This document shows, in pieces, positions 1 to 7,902 of a stretch of 64,000 nt of DNA. The stretch covers positions 1 through 64,000 of the forward strand of contig NZ_JAAWWS010000145.1 in NCBI RefSeq assembly GCF_012272825.1. The letters are read 5' to 3'. Below the pieces are notes generated by a model. It did no database searches. It was not told the DNA's origin and was given only the letters and a program-made list of their open reading frames with translations. This DNA comes from Wenzhouxiangella sp. XN79A. Lineage in GTDB: Bacteria > Pseudomonadota > Gammaproteobacteria > Xanthomonadales > Wenzhouxiangellaceae. The position numbers and the translations under genes are program-made. Position 1 is the first letter of the stretch, and each line of letters starts with the position of its first letter.

Positions 1-370
1 TTTTGTCGCGACTGACAAAAGTAGGTCGCCAGAAAGCGGACGAAGTCCGCGTGGCGAAACGCCTGTAGCCAGAACCCCGGCACAGCCGCCGGACAGGGCT
101 CCGGCAAGACGCGAAGAAAGCAAACCACCTCTCAGCCAAAGCCTGTGGCCGACCAGCGACGGCTTGGCCTGGCCCTGGCTTCGAGGATGCATCCGGGGCC
201 ACTGTACCCCGCAGCCGGAATCAGCCCGGCCACGTTCCGACCATCGGCCCACCGTCGCTGCCCGAAAGCCACTGCCCGTTCCGCCGCCTTCGAAGAGCGC
301 TGTTGCCCACTGGGGTGCAAAGACCGCACAAGAGCTGAACCCGAAATCCGAAGCCAATCGATCCCGCGCT
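1..370. other. Gene-poor window edge downstream of crtY
   Basis: No convincing gene is visible on either strand. Two small symmetric elements are present. TTTTGTC (1-7) pairs with GACAAAA (14-20) around a 6-base loop, and GCGGAC (36-41) pairs with GTCCGC (45-50) around GAA. Either could be a terminator or processing hairpin for leftward transcription from crtY, but neither has a clear U-tract on that strand before the window ends. Confidence 0.4.
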
Positions 371-1558
371 CTACTCTCTCGTCCCTTCTCCCTCGTCCCT
401 GGTCAGGAACATCCTGCGTTCCGGAATCACCGACAGCGCCTTGAAGAACGGCACCGGCGGTTTGCCGACGACCAGCCGGGCCTTGTGATACCAGGGAAGG
501 CGGGCGGCGTAGAAGTTCTCGACCAGTGCTTCGGACAGGGTGTAGAAGCGCTCCATGACCTTGTAGCGTTCGTCCGGCTCGCCGGCTCGGAACAGGAAGC
601 GGTTGAGTACGCGGAAGAAGGCGGTGGTCGTCCACAGCCGCCGTGCGTGGTCGCGGGTGAAGCGGGCCAGCGCGGGACCGTCCATCGGCCAGCGGTCGCA
701 GATCGCGTCGGCCAGCGCCAGGGCCTGCGGCAGCGAATAGCCGGTGGTCGGATGGAACAGCGCGGCGCGCAGGCCGGCGCGTGCGACCGGCGCGTCGGCC
801 GGCCAGAAGCGGTCGAAGTCGGCCGCGATCAGGATCGGCAGGATGCCGCGTTCTTCCCGGATCGTCCGGGTCAGGGTCCAGCCCTGCGCTGCGGCATAGT
901 CGTCGATGGCAGCCGACAGGTCGACATCGTCCAGTGCGGCGCCGTCGCTGTAGCGGGTGTCCTCGATCAGCAGGCGGCTCGCGCTGAACGGCAGCAGGTA
1001 CACAAAGCGATAGCCGTCGGCCTGCGAGACGGTGGCGTCCATGATGACCGGCACGTCGATGCCGTGCGGCGTGGCGGTTTCGACCTCGCGGCCGAAGAAC
1101 TTCTGGAAGCCGAGCACCAGTCCGCCGGCGCGAGCCTGGCCGCGGCCGTCGATGACCGCACTGCCCTCGAGCCGCTCGCCGGAGTCGATCACCAGGGCCC
1201 GCGGCTCGAGCGCGACGACCCGGGTGTCGGTTCGAAGCTCGATGCCGGCGTCGTCGATGACCGCGCGCAGCGATTCGGAGGTGATGCTGGCGTAGCCGTT
1301 GTCGAGGCGGCGCGTGTAGCCCGGGAAGCGCACCTCCTGGGTCGGCCAACGGTGCCGAACCATCGGCGCGACGAAGGCGTGCTGCTCGGCGCTCAGGTCG
1401 CCGGCGTGGAACGACCAGGTGTGGTTGCCGCCGGGTTCCGGGCCGGCCTCGAGGATCGTGATCCGCGTGTCCGGGTGCGTTCGCTTCATCCGCAGCGCGA
1501 GCAGGGCATTGGCCAGCCCGCCGCCGGCGAGCAGCAGGTGGGGAGTGCGGGGATTCAT
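371..1558 (-). CDS. crtY: Lycopene beta-cyclase CrtY
   Basis: FAD-dependent cyclase forming beta-ionone rings on lycopene. The 395-residue length is normal for proteobacterial CrtY. The N-terminus carries a dinucleotide-binding stretch (LLLAGGGLANALLA, residues 9-22) with an acidic residue following (LEAGPEPGG). The middle has the family-typical LPFSASRLLIEDTRYS segment, and the C-terminal half has FHPTTGYSLPQAL, both characteristic of CrtY. The gene lies at the edge of a carotenoid block with crtC and crtD on the same strand. Cyclisation combined with CrtC/CrtD/CrtF end-group chemistry suggests a monocyclic product (inference). The last residues (about DEGEGTRE) are encoded by a heptanucleotide repeat tract, so the natural C-terminus may have been replaced or extended. 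The family assignment is firm; the end product is not. Confidence 0.9.
   Translation of the reverse strand: MNPRTPHLLLAGGGLANALLALRMKRTHPDTRITILEAGPEPGGNHTWSFHAGDLSAEQHAFVAPMVRHRWPTQEVRFPGYTRRLDNGYASITSESLRAVIDDAGIELRTDTRVVALEPRALVIDSGERLEGSAVIDGRGQARAGGLVLGFQKFFGREVETATPHGIDVPVIMDATVSQADGYRFVYLLPFSASRLLIEDTRYSDGAALDDVDLSAAIDDYAAAQGWTLTRTIREERGILPILIAADFDRFWPADAPVARAGLRAALFHPTTGYSLPQALALADAICDRWPMDGPALARFTRDHARRLWTTTAFFRVLNRFLFRAGEPDERYKVMERFYTLSEALVENFYAARLPWYHKARLVVGKPPVPFFKALSVIPERRMFLTRDEGEGTRE
378..398. repeat. Short heptad repeat overlapping the crtY 3' end
   Basis: Three 7-base units, CTCGTCC CTTCTCC CTCGTCC, run in register. On the minus strand they read GGGACGA-type and encode the last residues of CrtY. 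Similar GGGACGA heptads flank rlmJ near 45.9 and 46.0 kb. Confidence 0.55.
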
Positions 1559-1630
1559 GCCGCTATTGTGCGCGAAGGCCGGGCCGCCGACAACGCGGGC
1601 CCGACCGCGACCGTGCGCGGCGCTGAAGGC

Positions 1631-2110
1631 TCAGTCGTCGCGGGCGACGCGACGCTTGTCCCTGGCTGGCTCGAGCACTTCCGGACACTCGTCGTCGGGT
1701 CCGGTCAGGTTGGCGCCCTTGGTCTCGGCATACGGGTACTTCAGGTGTCCGAAGCGGACCACCAGCACGGCCAGGGCCAGGATCAGGATCGCGCCGGACA
1801 GGCCGATCACGTGCCACGGTCCGAGGTGGGCCGCCTCCAGGATGATGTAGCGCGCCATGGCCACCATCGCGATGTACAGCGGCATGCGCACCGGCAGGCG
1901 ACCGGTTCGCCAGTACACATCGACCATGGTGATGACTTCGAGATAGATGAACAGGAGCAGGATGTCGGTCAACTTGACCGAGCGTGCTTCGATCATCGCC
2001 CAGATTTCGATCCCGGCCGCGATGACCGTGGCGATCAGCACCACCCACAACCCGATGTCGCCGGCGAACGAGGCCGAACGAGTACCGGAGCGTCGGAGCA
2101 AAGAGTTCAT
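1631..2110 (-). CDS. PsiE-family integral membrane protein
   Basis: A 159-residue protein with about four hydrophobic helices (for example WVVLIATVIAAGIEIWAMIE and VIGLSGAILILALAVLVV) matching the layout of phosphate-starvation-inducible PsiE proteins. Recognisable segments are LLLFIYLEVITMV and RYIILEAAHLG. The function of the family is not established. The ATG at 2110 is preferred over an upstream TTG because the upstream extension is arginine-rich and looks non-coding. The gene sits between crtY and crtC on the same strand, so it may be co-transcribed with carotenoid genes. This is an unusual place for psiE. Confidence 0.72.
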   Translation of the reverse strand: MNSLLRRSGTRSASFAGDIGLWVVLIATVIAAGIEIWAMIEARSVKLTDILLLFIYLEVITMVDVYWRTGRLPVRMPLYIAMVAMARYIILEAAHLGPWHVIGLSGAILILALAVLVVRFGHLKYPYAETKGANLTGPDDECPEVLEPARDKRRVARDD

Positions 2111-2329
2111 GCGGCTTCTCCCGGAGACGCGGCGATCGACGGGCCGTGCGTGTGTCCCCAGACAGAGCGCGGTCGACCTCGAATGCAAAACAGGATGCCC
2201 GTTCGGTCCGGGCAAGTCAATCGCCTCGCCGGCGAGCCGGCGCCAACCGGACGGTCTTCGGTGATCGGCAGTCCGATGGGTCGGGCTTCGGGTGGTTTCG
2301 GGCCGCCTCGTTGCGCGGCGCGGCCGGGT

Positions 2330-3280
2330 TCAGCGCTCGCGGCGCGGCATCCGGAACGGCAGCATCTGCTGCACCCAGTAGTTCGAAAAGCGCCGCAGGG
2401 CCAGGCTTTCGTGCACGGCCGTGACCGGTTCGCCGAGCAGCCGGCAGTTGACCAGCGAGCGGGCGTAGAACGGGGTGTCTTCCCAGACCGCTTCGATCCG
2501 CGATTGCCCGTCCTCGGAGCGGGTCGGTCGATCGATGCGCCAGCGGCTCTTCGGCAGGCGAACGAAGGTCGGGCTCGGCAGGTGATGCAGTCGGCCTTCG
2601 TGATCGAAGTGCAGCGCCAGTGAACTCGTGCCGCCGTCGCGGTAGCGGGTGTCGTACAGCACGACCGGGCCGCGGCGGGTTTCGGTGCGCAGCCAGTACC
2701 AGCTGTCGAAGCACCGTTCCAGCGGTTCCCGGCCGGAGTTGTGGTCGAGGTAGCCGGAGCCGGACCAGCGCAGGTCCGGGTGCTGCAGGTCCACCTCGAC
2801 CCGCGCTTCGGGCCAGACCGGCGTCCAGCGATGACGGCCGGCCGGGTCGAGGTCCAGCGCCCGGCCATGGCTGACCCTGGGCCGCAGCCGGATGCGACCT
2901 CGCACCCGCCGCGGCAGCGGAGCGGTCCACTCGCTGAGTTCGATGACCAGCGAGTCGCCGGACCAGTGCAGTCCGCTGGGTCCGACCCGCAGCGAATCAT
3001 GATCCCGCCGGACCTCGTTGCGGCCCCGTTCGGTCATGCACCAGCGCCCACCCGGACCGTACAAGGCGACGTTGATCGCACAGTGCGCCAGCGGGTCGGC
3101 GGGGCCCTGGCCGCGGGCGAAGAAGTAGTAGGGCGAGAACACGCTGCCGATGAACGCGATGACGGTCAGGCCGAAGCGGCCGTCGTCGCTGATCGCGTCG
3201 ATGTACCACCAGGCGTAGCCGTCGTGTTCGAGGGGCTGGTCGAAGGCCGGGATCGGGGCGGCCGGGGACGATGGGTTCAC
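2330..3280 (-). CDS. crtC: Carotenoid 1,2-hydratase CrtC (hydroxyneurosporene synthase)
   Basis: A 316-residue protein adding water across the terminal 1,2 double bond of acyclic carotenoid ends. Family-typical segments include YAWWYIDAISDDGRFGLTVI near the N-terminus, FSPYYFFAR, and YLDHNSGREPLE in the middle. It begins with GTG at 3280, whose last two bases overlap the crtD stop (GTGA junction at 3277-3280), so the two genes are translationally coupled and transcribed in the order crtD then crtC. There is no signal peptide. The genes on the same strand are crtY and the PsiE-like gene. Confidence 0.9.
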   Translation of the reverse strand: MNPSSPAAPIPAFDQPLEHDGYAWWYIDAISDDGRFGLTVIAFIGSVFSPYYFFARGQGPADPLAHCAINVALYGPGGRWCMTERGRNEVRRDHDSLRVGPSGLHWSGDSLVIELSEWTAPLPRRVRGRIRLRPRVSHGRALDLDPAGRHRWTPVWPEARVEVDLQHPDLRWSGSGYLDHNSGREPLERCFDSWYWLRTETRRGPVVLYDTRYRDGGTSSLALHFDHEGRLHHLPSPTFVRLPKSRWRIDRPTRSEDGQSRIEAVWEDTPFYARSLVNCRLLGEPVTAVHESLALRRFSNYWVQQMLPFRMPRRER

Positions 3281-4806
3281 CGCGACGCGCCTCCGTGACC
3301 CAGGCCCAGGTCGGCGGCGACCGCCTCGGCGGCGAGCCGGCCGGAGATGGCGACCATCGGCACGCCGGGGCCGGGGTGCACGCTGCCGCCGGCCAGGTAC
3401 AGCCCGGGCATCCGGGTTCGTGCGCCGGGGCGCGTGAAGGAGGCTCGCCAGCCGTGCGCGGCCTGCCCGTACAGCGCGCCGCCGGTGCCCGGAAAACGTT
3501 GCTCGAAATCGGCCGGCGTGGTGACCACGCGATCGGCCGATCGCAGGTCCAGCCGCAGCCCGCAGCGATCCAGCAGCCCGACCACGGCCGATTCCAACGG
3601 CGCCAGCGCAGCGGCATCGAACGGCTGGCGATCGCCGTTGGGTGGTGCATTCATGATCATGAACAGACGCTCCCGGCGGGCCGGGAGCGGGTCGGACAGG
3701 CCGCGGTCCTGGGCGCAGATGTAGACCGCCGGCCGGGTGGGCAGTCGGCCGTGCCGGAAGATCTCGGTGAATTCCTGCGGGTAATCGGCGGGAAAGAACA
3801 CGTTGTGGTGGGCCAGCTCGAAGCCCGAGGTCTCGGCGACCAGCGACCAGGTCACCGCCGAGAGCGACCGCCGGGTCGGCTGCATCGCCGGCACCGCCGA
3901 TGCGACTTCCGGTCCGAACCGGCCGGTGCCGAGACCCGCGGCGTCGGCGTTGGTCACCACCGCATCGGCCGCGATCCTCTCGCCGGTGTCGAGGCGGACA
4001 CCGACGGCGCGCCCGGCCTCGACTTCGATCGAGTGCACAGGCTGCGCGAAATTCAGCTCGCCGCCGCGCGCGGCGATCAATGTGGCCAGGGCCTCGGCCA
4101 GCCGCTGCATGCCGTCTTCGATCTGCCAGACGCCGCGCTGCTCGACGTGGCTGATCAGCATCAGCGTCGCCGGCGCCTGCAGCGGACTCGATCCGCAGTA
4201 GGTGGCGTAGCGCGCGAACAGGCCGCGCAGGCGTGGATCGCGGAAGCTCTTGCCGAGCTGCCGCCACAGCGACTCGAACGGAGCGATGCGCCAGAGCCCG
4301 AGCAGGCCGCGCAGGCCCGAGGCGCCGACCAGTGACCCGATGCTCGGCCGCTGGCTGCGGATGAACGGCTGCTCGAGCGTTTCGAACACGCGCCGGGCCC
4401 GGTCGCAGAAGGCGAGATAGCGCTCGGCTTCGGCCCGGCCCGAAAGCGCGGTGATCGCTTCGGCCGAGCGCTCGGGATCGGCGAACAGATCCAGTTCGCC
4501 GCCGTCGCTCCAGGCATGCCGGGCCAGCCGGTCGACCGGCCGCATTGCCAGGTGCTCGTCGAGGCGGCTGCCGGCGTCGGCGAACAGGGCTTCGAACACC
4601 CACGGCATCGTGAACACGGTCGGGCCGGAGTCGATGGCTCGATCGTCGACTTCGATCTCGCGCATCTTGCCGCCCGGACGGTCGGCGCGTTCGAACACCG
4701 TCACGCGGGCACCGCGTCGGGCCAGGTCGAGGGCGGCGGCCAGGCCGCCGATGCCGGCGCCGACGACGATCACGTGAGGCTGGCTGACGGCGCGCTGGTC
4801 GGTCAT
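3277..4806 (-). CDS. crtD: Carotenoid 3,4-desaturase CrtD (methoxyneurosporene dehydrogenase)
   Basis: A 509-residue FAD-dependent amine-oxidase/phytoene-desaturase family protein. The N-terminal Rossmann motif is HVIVVGAGIGGLAAALDLARRGARV, followed by the family signature ERADRPGGKM. The C-terminus has GLYLAGGSVHPGPGVPMVAISG, the usual FAD-closing motif of CrtI/CrtD enzymes. The context beside crtC and opposite crtF favours CrtD over CrtI. The ATG at 4806 (MTDQRAVS) is chosen because it starts just before the Rossmann strand; a start 12 codons upstream is possible. It introduces the C-3,4 double bond in spirilloxanthin-type end groups. Confidence 0.88.
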   Translation of the reverse strand: MTDQRAVSQPHVIVVGAGIGGLAAALDLARRGARVTVFERADRPGGKMREIEVDDRAIDSGPTVFTMPWVFEALFADAGSRLDEHLAMRPVDRLARHAWSDGGELDLFADPERSAEAITALSGRAEAERYLAFCDRARRVFETLEQPFIRSQRPSIGSLVGASGLRGLLGLWRIAPFESLWRQLGKSFRDPRLRGLFARYATYCGSSPLQAPATLMLISHVEQRGVWQIEDGMQRLAEALATLIAARGGELNFAQPVHSIEVEAGRAVGVRLDTGERIAADAVVTNADAAGLGTGRFGPEVASAVPAMQPTRRSLSAVTWSLVAETSGFELAHHNVFFPADYPQEFTEIFRHGRLPTRPAVYICAQDRGLSDPLPARRERLFMIMNAPPNGDRQPFDAAALAPLESAVVGLLDRCGLRLDLRSADRVVTTPADFEQRFPGTGGALYGQAAHGWRASFTRPGARTRMPGLYLAGGSVHPGPGVPMVAISGRLAAEAVAADLGLGHGGASR

Positions 4807-5157
4807 GCCGGGTCGAACGGCCGGTCGCCGTTCGGCATGCACGGTTCGTCGTGCAGCCGGAACGCGGTGCGCAATCGGGCCGGACCGATCGAATCGGGCC
4901 GTCGGCTGCGCACGGGGTCAGCGAAGCGACCGGGGCGCGATGGGGACAAGCGTTGACTCCCGCTGAAGCGTGTCAGTAGTCTACATAAGGAGAGCTCGAT
5001 GCCGATCCGATGATCCGGGAACGAAGTTTCGTCGGGGATTTCGCTACGAAGGAGAACAGGATGAACGTCAGCGCGCGCGTCCGGCCGAACCCGAGGGTGC
5101 CTCGTTGACTCGCGTCCGGTTCCGGCCGGCGACGCGGCCCGGTCCCCGGGTCGAAGA
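4807..5157. promoter_or_regulatory. Divergent crtD/crtF intergenic region
   Basis: This region between divergently transcribed crtD and crtF must hold both promoters. No TGT-N12-ACA (PpsR/CrtJ) site was found; the closest symmetry, TGT at 4971-4973 and ACA at 4983-4985, has a spacer of 9 rather than 12. Two Shine-Dalgarno-plus-ATG units occur in a row on the plus strand: TAAGGAG before a 4-codon frame at 4999, and GAAGGAGA before a 15-codon frame at 5061. Confidence 0.4.
5061..5108 (+). CDS. Possible 15-residue leader peptide upstream of crtF
   Basis: An ATG at 5061 with a strong upstream GAAGGAGA opens a 15-codon frame ending TGA at 5106-5108. The product is arginine/proline-rich (MNVSARVRPNPRVPR). 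It lies 49 bases before the crtF GTG start and could be a regulatory leader or a chance frame. No homologue is recognised. Confidence 0.2.
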   Translation: MNVSARVRPNPRVPR

Positions 5158-6315
5158 GTGGGTCCTGTGCCGAGGTGGCGCTTGAGCGGTTCCGGTCGGT
5201 GGTCCGCGTCGCTGCTTCGCTGGCGTGATCGTCTGCTGACCGATCCCGGCTTCCAGCGCCGTTCGCTGCGCTGGCCGATCGCGCGCTGGATCGCGCGTCG
5301 GCGCATGCGTGCGCTGTTCGACCTGTTGAGCGGCTTCGTCTACTCGCAGGTCCTGCTGGCCTGCGTTCGACTCGACCTGTTCGAGCGCCTGTCCCGTTCG
5401 CCGAAGACCGCCGAAGAGCTGGCCGATGAACTCGACCTGTCGCGGGCCTCGCTCGATCGCCTGCTCGAAGCGGCGGTGTCGCTCGGCCTGGTCGAGCATC
5501 GAGCGGGCGCCGCCTTCGGGCTCGGCCCGCTCGGTGCCGCGTTGCTCGGCAACCCGGCGGTGGCGATGATGATCGAACACCATGGCGCGCTGTACACGGA
5601 TCTCGACGACCCGGTGGCGCTGCTGCGCGGTGAGCGGCAAGCCACCGAGCTGGGCCGGTTCTGGGCCTATTCGAGAAACGCCGGCCATGAAATGCCGCTG
5701 GCCGCGAACGACACCCGGGCCTACAGCGAACTGATGGCTGCATCGCAGGCGATGATCGCCGACCAGGTGCTCGCGGCCTATCCCTTGAAGCGTCACCGCT
5801 GCCTGCTCGACGTCGGCGGCGGAGCCGGTGCGTTCGCGCAGGCGGCCATGCAGCAACACCCACGGCTTCGCGCCTGCGTGTTCGATCTGCCATCCGTGGC
5901 CGAACTGGCTCGGGAGCGCTTCGAGCGCGCCGGGCTCGGGACGCGCGGTGATGCGCTCGGCGGCAGCTTCCTTCACGACGAGCTGCCGGCCGGACACGAC
6001 CTGGTGTCGCTGGTCCGGGTCCTGCACGATCATGACGACGAGTCCGTGCTCGAGGTCCTGCGCGCCGTGCGCAGCGCGATCGCGCCGGACGGCGTCGTGT
6101 TGATCGCCGAGCCGATGCTGGGTACGCGTGGGGCCGAACCGGTCACGGCCGCCTACTTCGGTTTCTACCTGATGGCCATGGGCCAGGGCCGTGCGCGCAC
6201 CCCTGAAACGATCGAGGCGCTGCTTCGCCGGGCCGGTTTCGGCCGGGTGAAGCAGCATCGAACCTCGGCGCCTCTGCTGGTGCGTGTGCTGAGCGCGCGA
6301 CCGGTTTCGAGCTGA
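5158..6315 (+). CDS. crtF: Hydroxyneurosporene O-methyltransferase CrtF
   Basis: A SAM-dependent methyltransferase that methylates the tertiary 1-hydroxyl made by CrtC. It has 385 residues. An N-terminal winged-helix dimerisation part (PKTAEELADELDLSRASLDRLLEAAVSLGLV) is followed by SAM motif I LLDVGGGAGAFAQA, the downstream FDLPSVAELAR strand, and the LVRVLHDHDDE segment with the HD pair typical of the O-methyltransferase_2 family. The start codon is GTG at 5158; an in-frame GTG at 5167 is equally possible. It is divergent from crtD and followed about 150 bases later by bchC, the classic crtF-bchC order of purple bacteria. Confidence 0.88.
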   Translation: MGPVPRWRLSGSGRWSASLLRWRDRLLTDPGFQRRSLRWPIARWIARRRMRALFDLLSGFVYSQVLLACVRLDLFERLSRSPKTAEELADELDLSRASLDRLLEAAVSLGLVEHRAGAAFGLGPLGAALLGNPAVAMMIEHHGALYTDLDDPVALLRGERQATELGRFWAYSRNAGHEMPLAANDTRAYSELMAASQAMIADQVLAAYPLKRHRCLLDVGGGAGAFAQAAMQQHPRLRACVFDLPSVAELARERFERAGLGTRGDALGGSFLHDELPAGHDLVSLVRVLHDHDDESVLEVLRAVRSAIAPDGVVLIAEPMLGTRGAEPVTAAYFGFYLMAMGQGRARTPETIEALLRRAGFGRVKQHRTSAPLLVRVLSARPVSS

Positions 6316-6397
6316 GTCGACATCGGTCGATTCTTCGTGAACGGATGAACGATCGGTCAATCCGATCGATCGCTCAATTGCGCCGGTTTCCGTTTTC

Positions 6398-6458
6398 TTG
6401 ACAAAACCTTCACACCATGCAATCGTGGTTTCAAGCCGATCGCCGCTTGGGCGATTGG
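6398..6458 (+). promoter_or_regulatory. bchC upstream region with a hairpin next to the ribosome binding site
   Basis: TTGACA (6398-6403) is a consensus -35, but the hexamer 17 bases later (AATCGT) is a poor -10. Just before the AGGGAG ribosome-binding site, CCGATCGCC (6436-6444) can pair with GGCGATTGG (6450-6458) through a 5-base loop with one G-U pair. The hairpin might tune bchC translation or mark the crtF 3' end. Confidence 0.35.
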
Positions 6459-6465
6459 AGGGAGA

Positions 6466-7470
6466 ATGCATGAGTACCGAGAGGCAGCTATCCGGCATGA
6501 GGTCCGGCATACGGTGACCGCGCTGAGCGCGACTGCCGTTGTCGTCGGTGCGCCCGAGCGCGCCGATCTCCGGACGCTGGCGTTGACCTCGCCCGGAGCC
6601 GAAGACGTTGTCGTCGATATCGACTACAGCGGAATCAGTACCGGAACGGAGCGCCTGCTCTGGTCCGGCAGCATGCCGCCGTTCCCCGGTATGGGCTATC
6701 CGCTTGTCCCGGGGTATGAATCCATCGGTCGAATCATTTCTGCAGGCCCGCAGTCGCAACGACAAGCGGGCCAGTTCGTCTTTGTTCCCGGTGCACGCTG
6801 CTACGGCGATGTGCGCGGCCTGTTCGGCGGCGCATCGTCGCGCGTCGTGGTTCCCGGATCGCGCACCGTGCCGATCGAGGGCGACCCGGGACACCGAGGC
6901 GTGCTGCTTGCCCTGGCCGCCACCGCCTATCACGCGCTGCGCATGCCGGACGGCGGGCTGCGTATTCCCGAACTGATCGTCGGGCACGGTGTGCTGGGTC
7001 GCCTGATCGCTCGGCTGGCCGTGGCGCTCGGCGATGCACCGCCGGTGGTCTGGGAAATCGACCCGCAGCGGCAGCGCGGCAACGAAGGCTACGAAGTCAC
7101 CCGCTCCGACCACGATTCGCGCAGCGACTACCGCGTGATCTGCGATGCAAGCGGGGCCGACGGTCTGCTCGACGGGTTGATCCAGCGCCTTGCGCCGGCC
7201 GGCGAGATCGTGCTGGCCGGCTTCTACACGCAGCCGCTGCAGTTCGCCTTTCCGGCGGCCTTCATGCGCGAAGCGCGGCTCCGCGTTGCCGCGGAATGGC
7301 AGCCGGAGGATCTGATCGAGGTGCAGCGGCTGATCGCCGATGGCCGCCTGTCGCTGGATGGGCTGATCACCGATTGCCGGCCGGCCGACCAGGCATCGAG
7401 TGCCTACCGCGTCGCGTTCGAAGACCCGGCCTGCCTGAAGATGGTTCTCGACTGGAGGTCACTGCATTGA
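6466..7470 (+). CDS. bchC: 3-hydroxyethyl bacteriochlorophyllide a dehydrogenase BchC
   Basis: Oxidises the C3 hydroxyethyl group to acetyl late in bacteriochlorophyll a synthesis. The 334-residue MDR-type protein has the BchC hallmark DVVVDIDYSGISTGTERLLWSG and the substrate-domain stretch PLVPGYESIGRI. The nucleotide-binding part contains ELIVGHGVLGRLIARLAVALG. BchC proteins often lack the zinc ligands of alcohol dehydrogenases, and none are obvious here. It starts with ATG at 6466 behind AGGGAG. In most purple bacteria bchXYZ follows bchC; here the puf operon follows directly. Confidence 0.9.
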   Translation: MHEYREAAIRHEVRHTVTALSATAVVVGAPERADLRTLALTSPGAEDVVVDIDYSGISTGTERLLWSGSMPPFPGMGYPLVPGYESIGRIISAGPQSQRQAGQFVFVPGARCYGDVRGLFGGASSRVVVPGSRTVPIEGDPGHRGVLLALAATAYHALRMPDGGLRIPELIVGHGVLGRLIARLAVALGDAPPVVWEIDPQRQRGNEGYEVTRSDHDSRSDYRVICDASGADGLLDGLIQRLAPAGEIVLAGFYTQPLQFAFPAAFMREARLRVAAEWQPEDLIEVQRLIADGRLSLDGLITDCRPADQASSAYRVAFEDPACLKMVLDWRSLH

Positions 7471-7530
7471 GTCGAACGGGTTGGAGGCTGTGCGCCGATG
7501 GGATCGGTGACCATGCCTGCCCGGCGCTTG

Positions 7531-7544
7531 TTGACAGAAATCAA
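7531..7544 (+). promoter_or_regulatory. FNR/FnrL-type box in the puf promoter
   Basis: TTGAC-AGAA-ATCAA matches the FNR consensus TTGAT-N4-ATCAA at nine of ten positions. If the -10 is TACAAA (7567-7572), transcription would start near 7579 and the box centre would lie at about -41.5, the classical class II activator position. The pufB ATG is at 7668. The motif is seen directly; the function is inferred. Confidence 0.6.
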
Positions 7545-7550
7545 ACGTGC

Positions 7551-7564
7551 GACTCCCTGGAGTC
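7551..7564. promoter_or_regulatory. Perfect palindrome in the puf promoter spacer
   Basis: GACTCC-CT-GGAGTC is a 14-base perfect inverted repeat between the FNR-type box and the candidate -10. A protein bound here would cover roughly -28 to -15 and could repress. No known regulator is assigned. Confidence 0.35.
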
Positions 7565-7667
7565 TGTACAAAGAAGGTAACCGGCAACCTCGTGTGATGT
7601 CGGAAACGCCCGCCGCGGGGCTGATGCGCGGAAACACCCGAGAGGGCTTTTGCAAGGAGAGAGAGTT

Positions 7668-7892
7668 ATGGACAACCAAGACCCGAAAAAATCGATATCC
7701 GGTCTGAGCGAGAAGGAAGCCAAGGAGTTCCACAAGATCTTCGTGGTCAGCTTCATCGTGTTCACGGCCATTGCAGTGATCGCGCACATCCTGGCCTGGC
7801 AGTGGCGGCCGTGGATTCCCGGCCCGGAAGGCTACGCTGCGGTCGAGTCCGCAAGCACGGCCGTGACCTCGTTCATCGCATCCATCAGCTAG
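7668..7892 (+). CDS. pufB: Light-harvesting LH1 beta subunit PufB
   Basis: A 74-residue antenna beta polypeptide that binds bacteriochlorophyll a in the LH1 ring. A polar N-terminus ([13 protein letters not shown]) is followed by one transmembrane helix ending [17 protein letters not shown]. His40 is the expected Mg ligand and WRPW the conserved hydrogen-bonding region; His22 is the second conserved histidine. It starts with ATG at 7668 behind AAGGAGAG. The C-terminal extension after the membrane helix is longer than in many PufB proteins. It is the first gene of pufBALMC; no pufQ precedes it. Confidence 0.95.
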   Translation: MDNQDPKKSISGLSEKEAKEFHKIFVVSFIVFTAIAVIAHILAWQWRPWIPGPEGYAAVESASTAVTSFIASIS

Positions 7893-7902
7893 GAGAATCA
7901 TC

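Noticed and set aside
4971-4985. TGT...ACA symmetry before crtF as a PpsR/CrtJ site
   Set aside because: The spacer is 9 bases, not the required 12.
7498-7707. Short frame before pufB as pufQ
   Set aside because: It overlaps the FNR-type box and the pufB start and lacks the membrane helix of PufQ.
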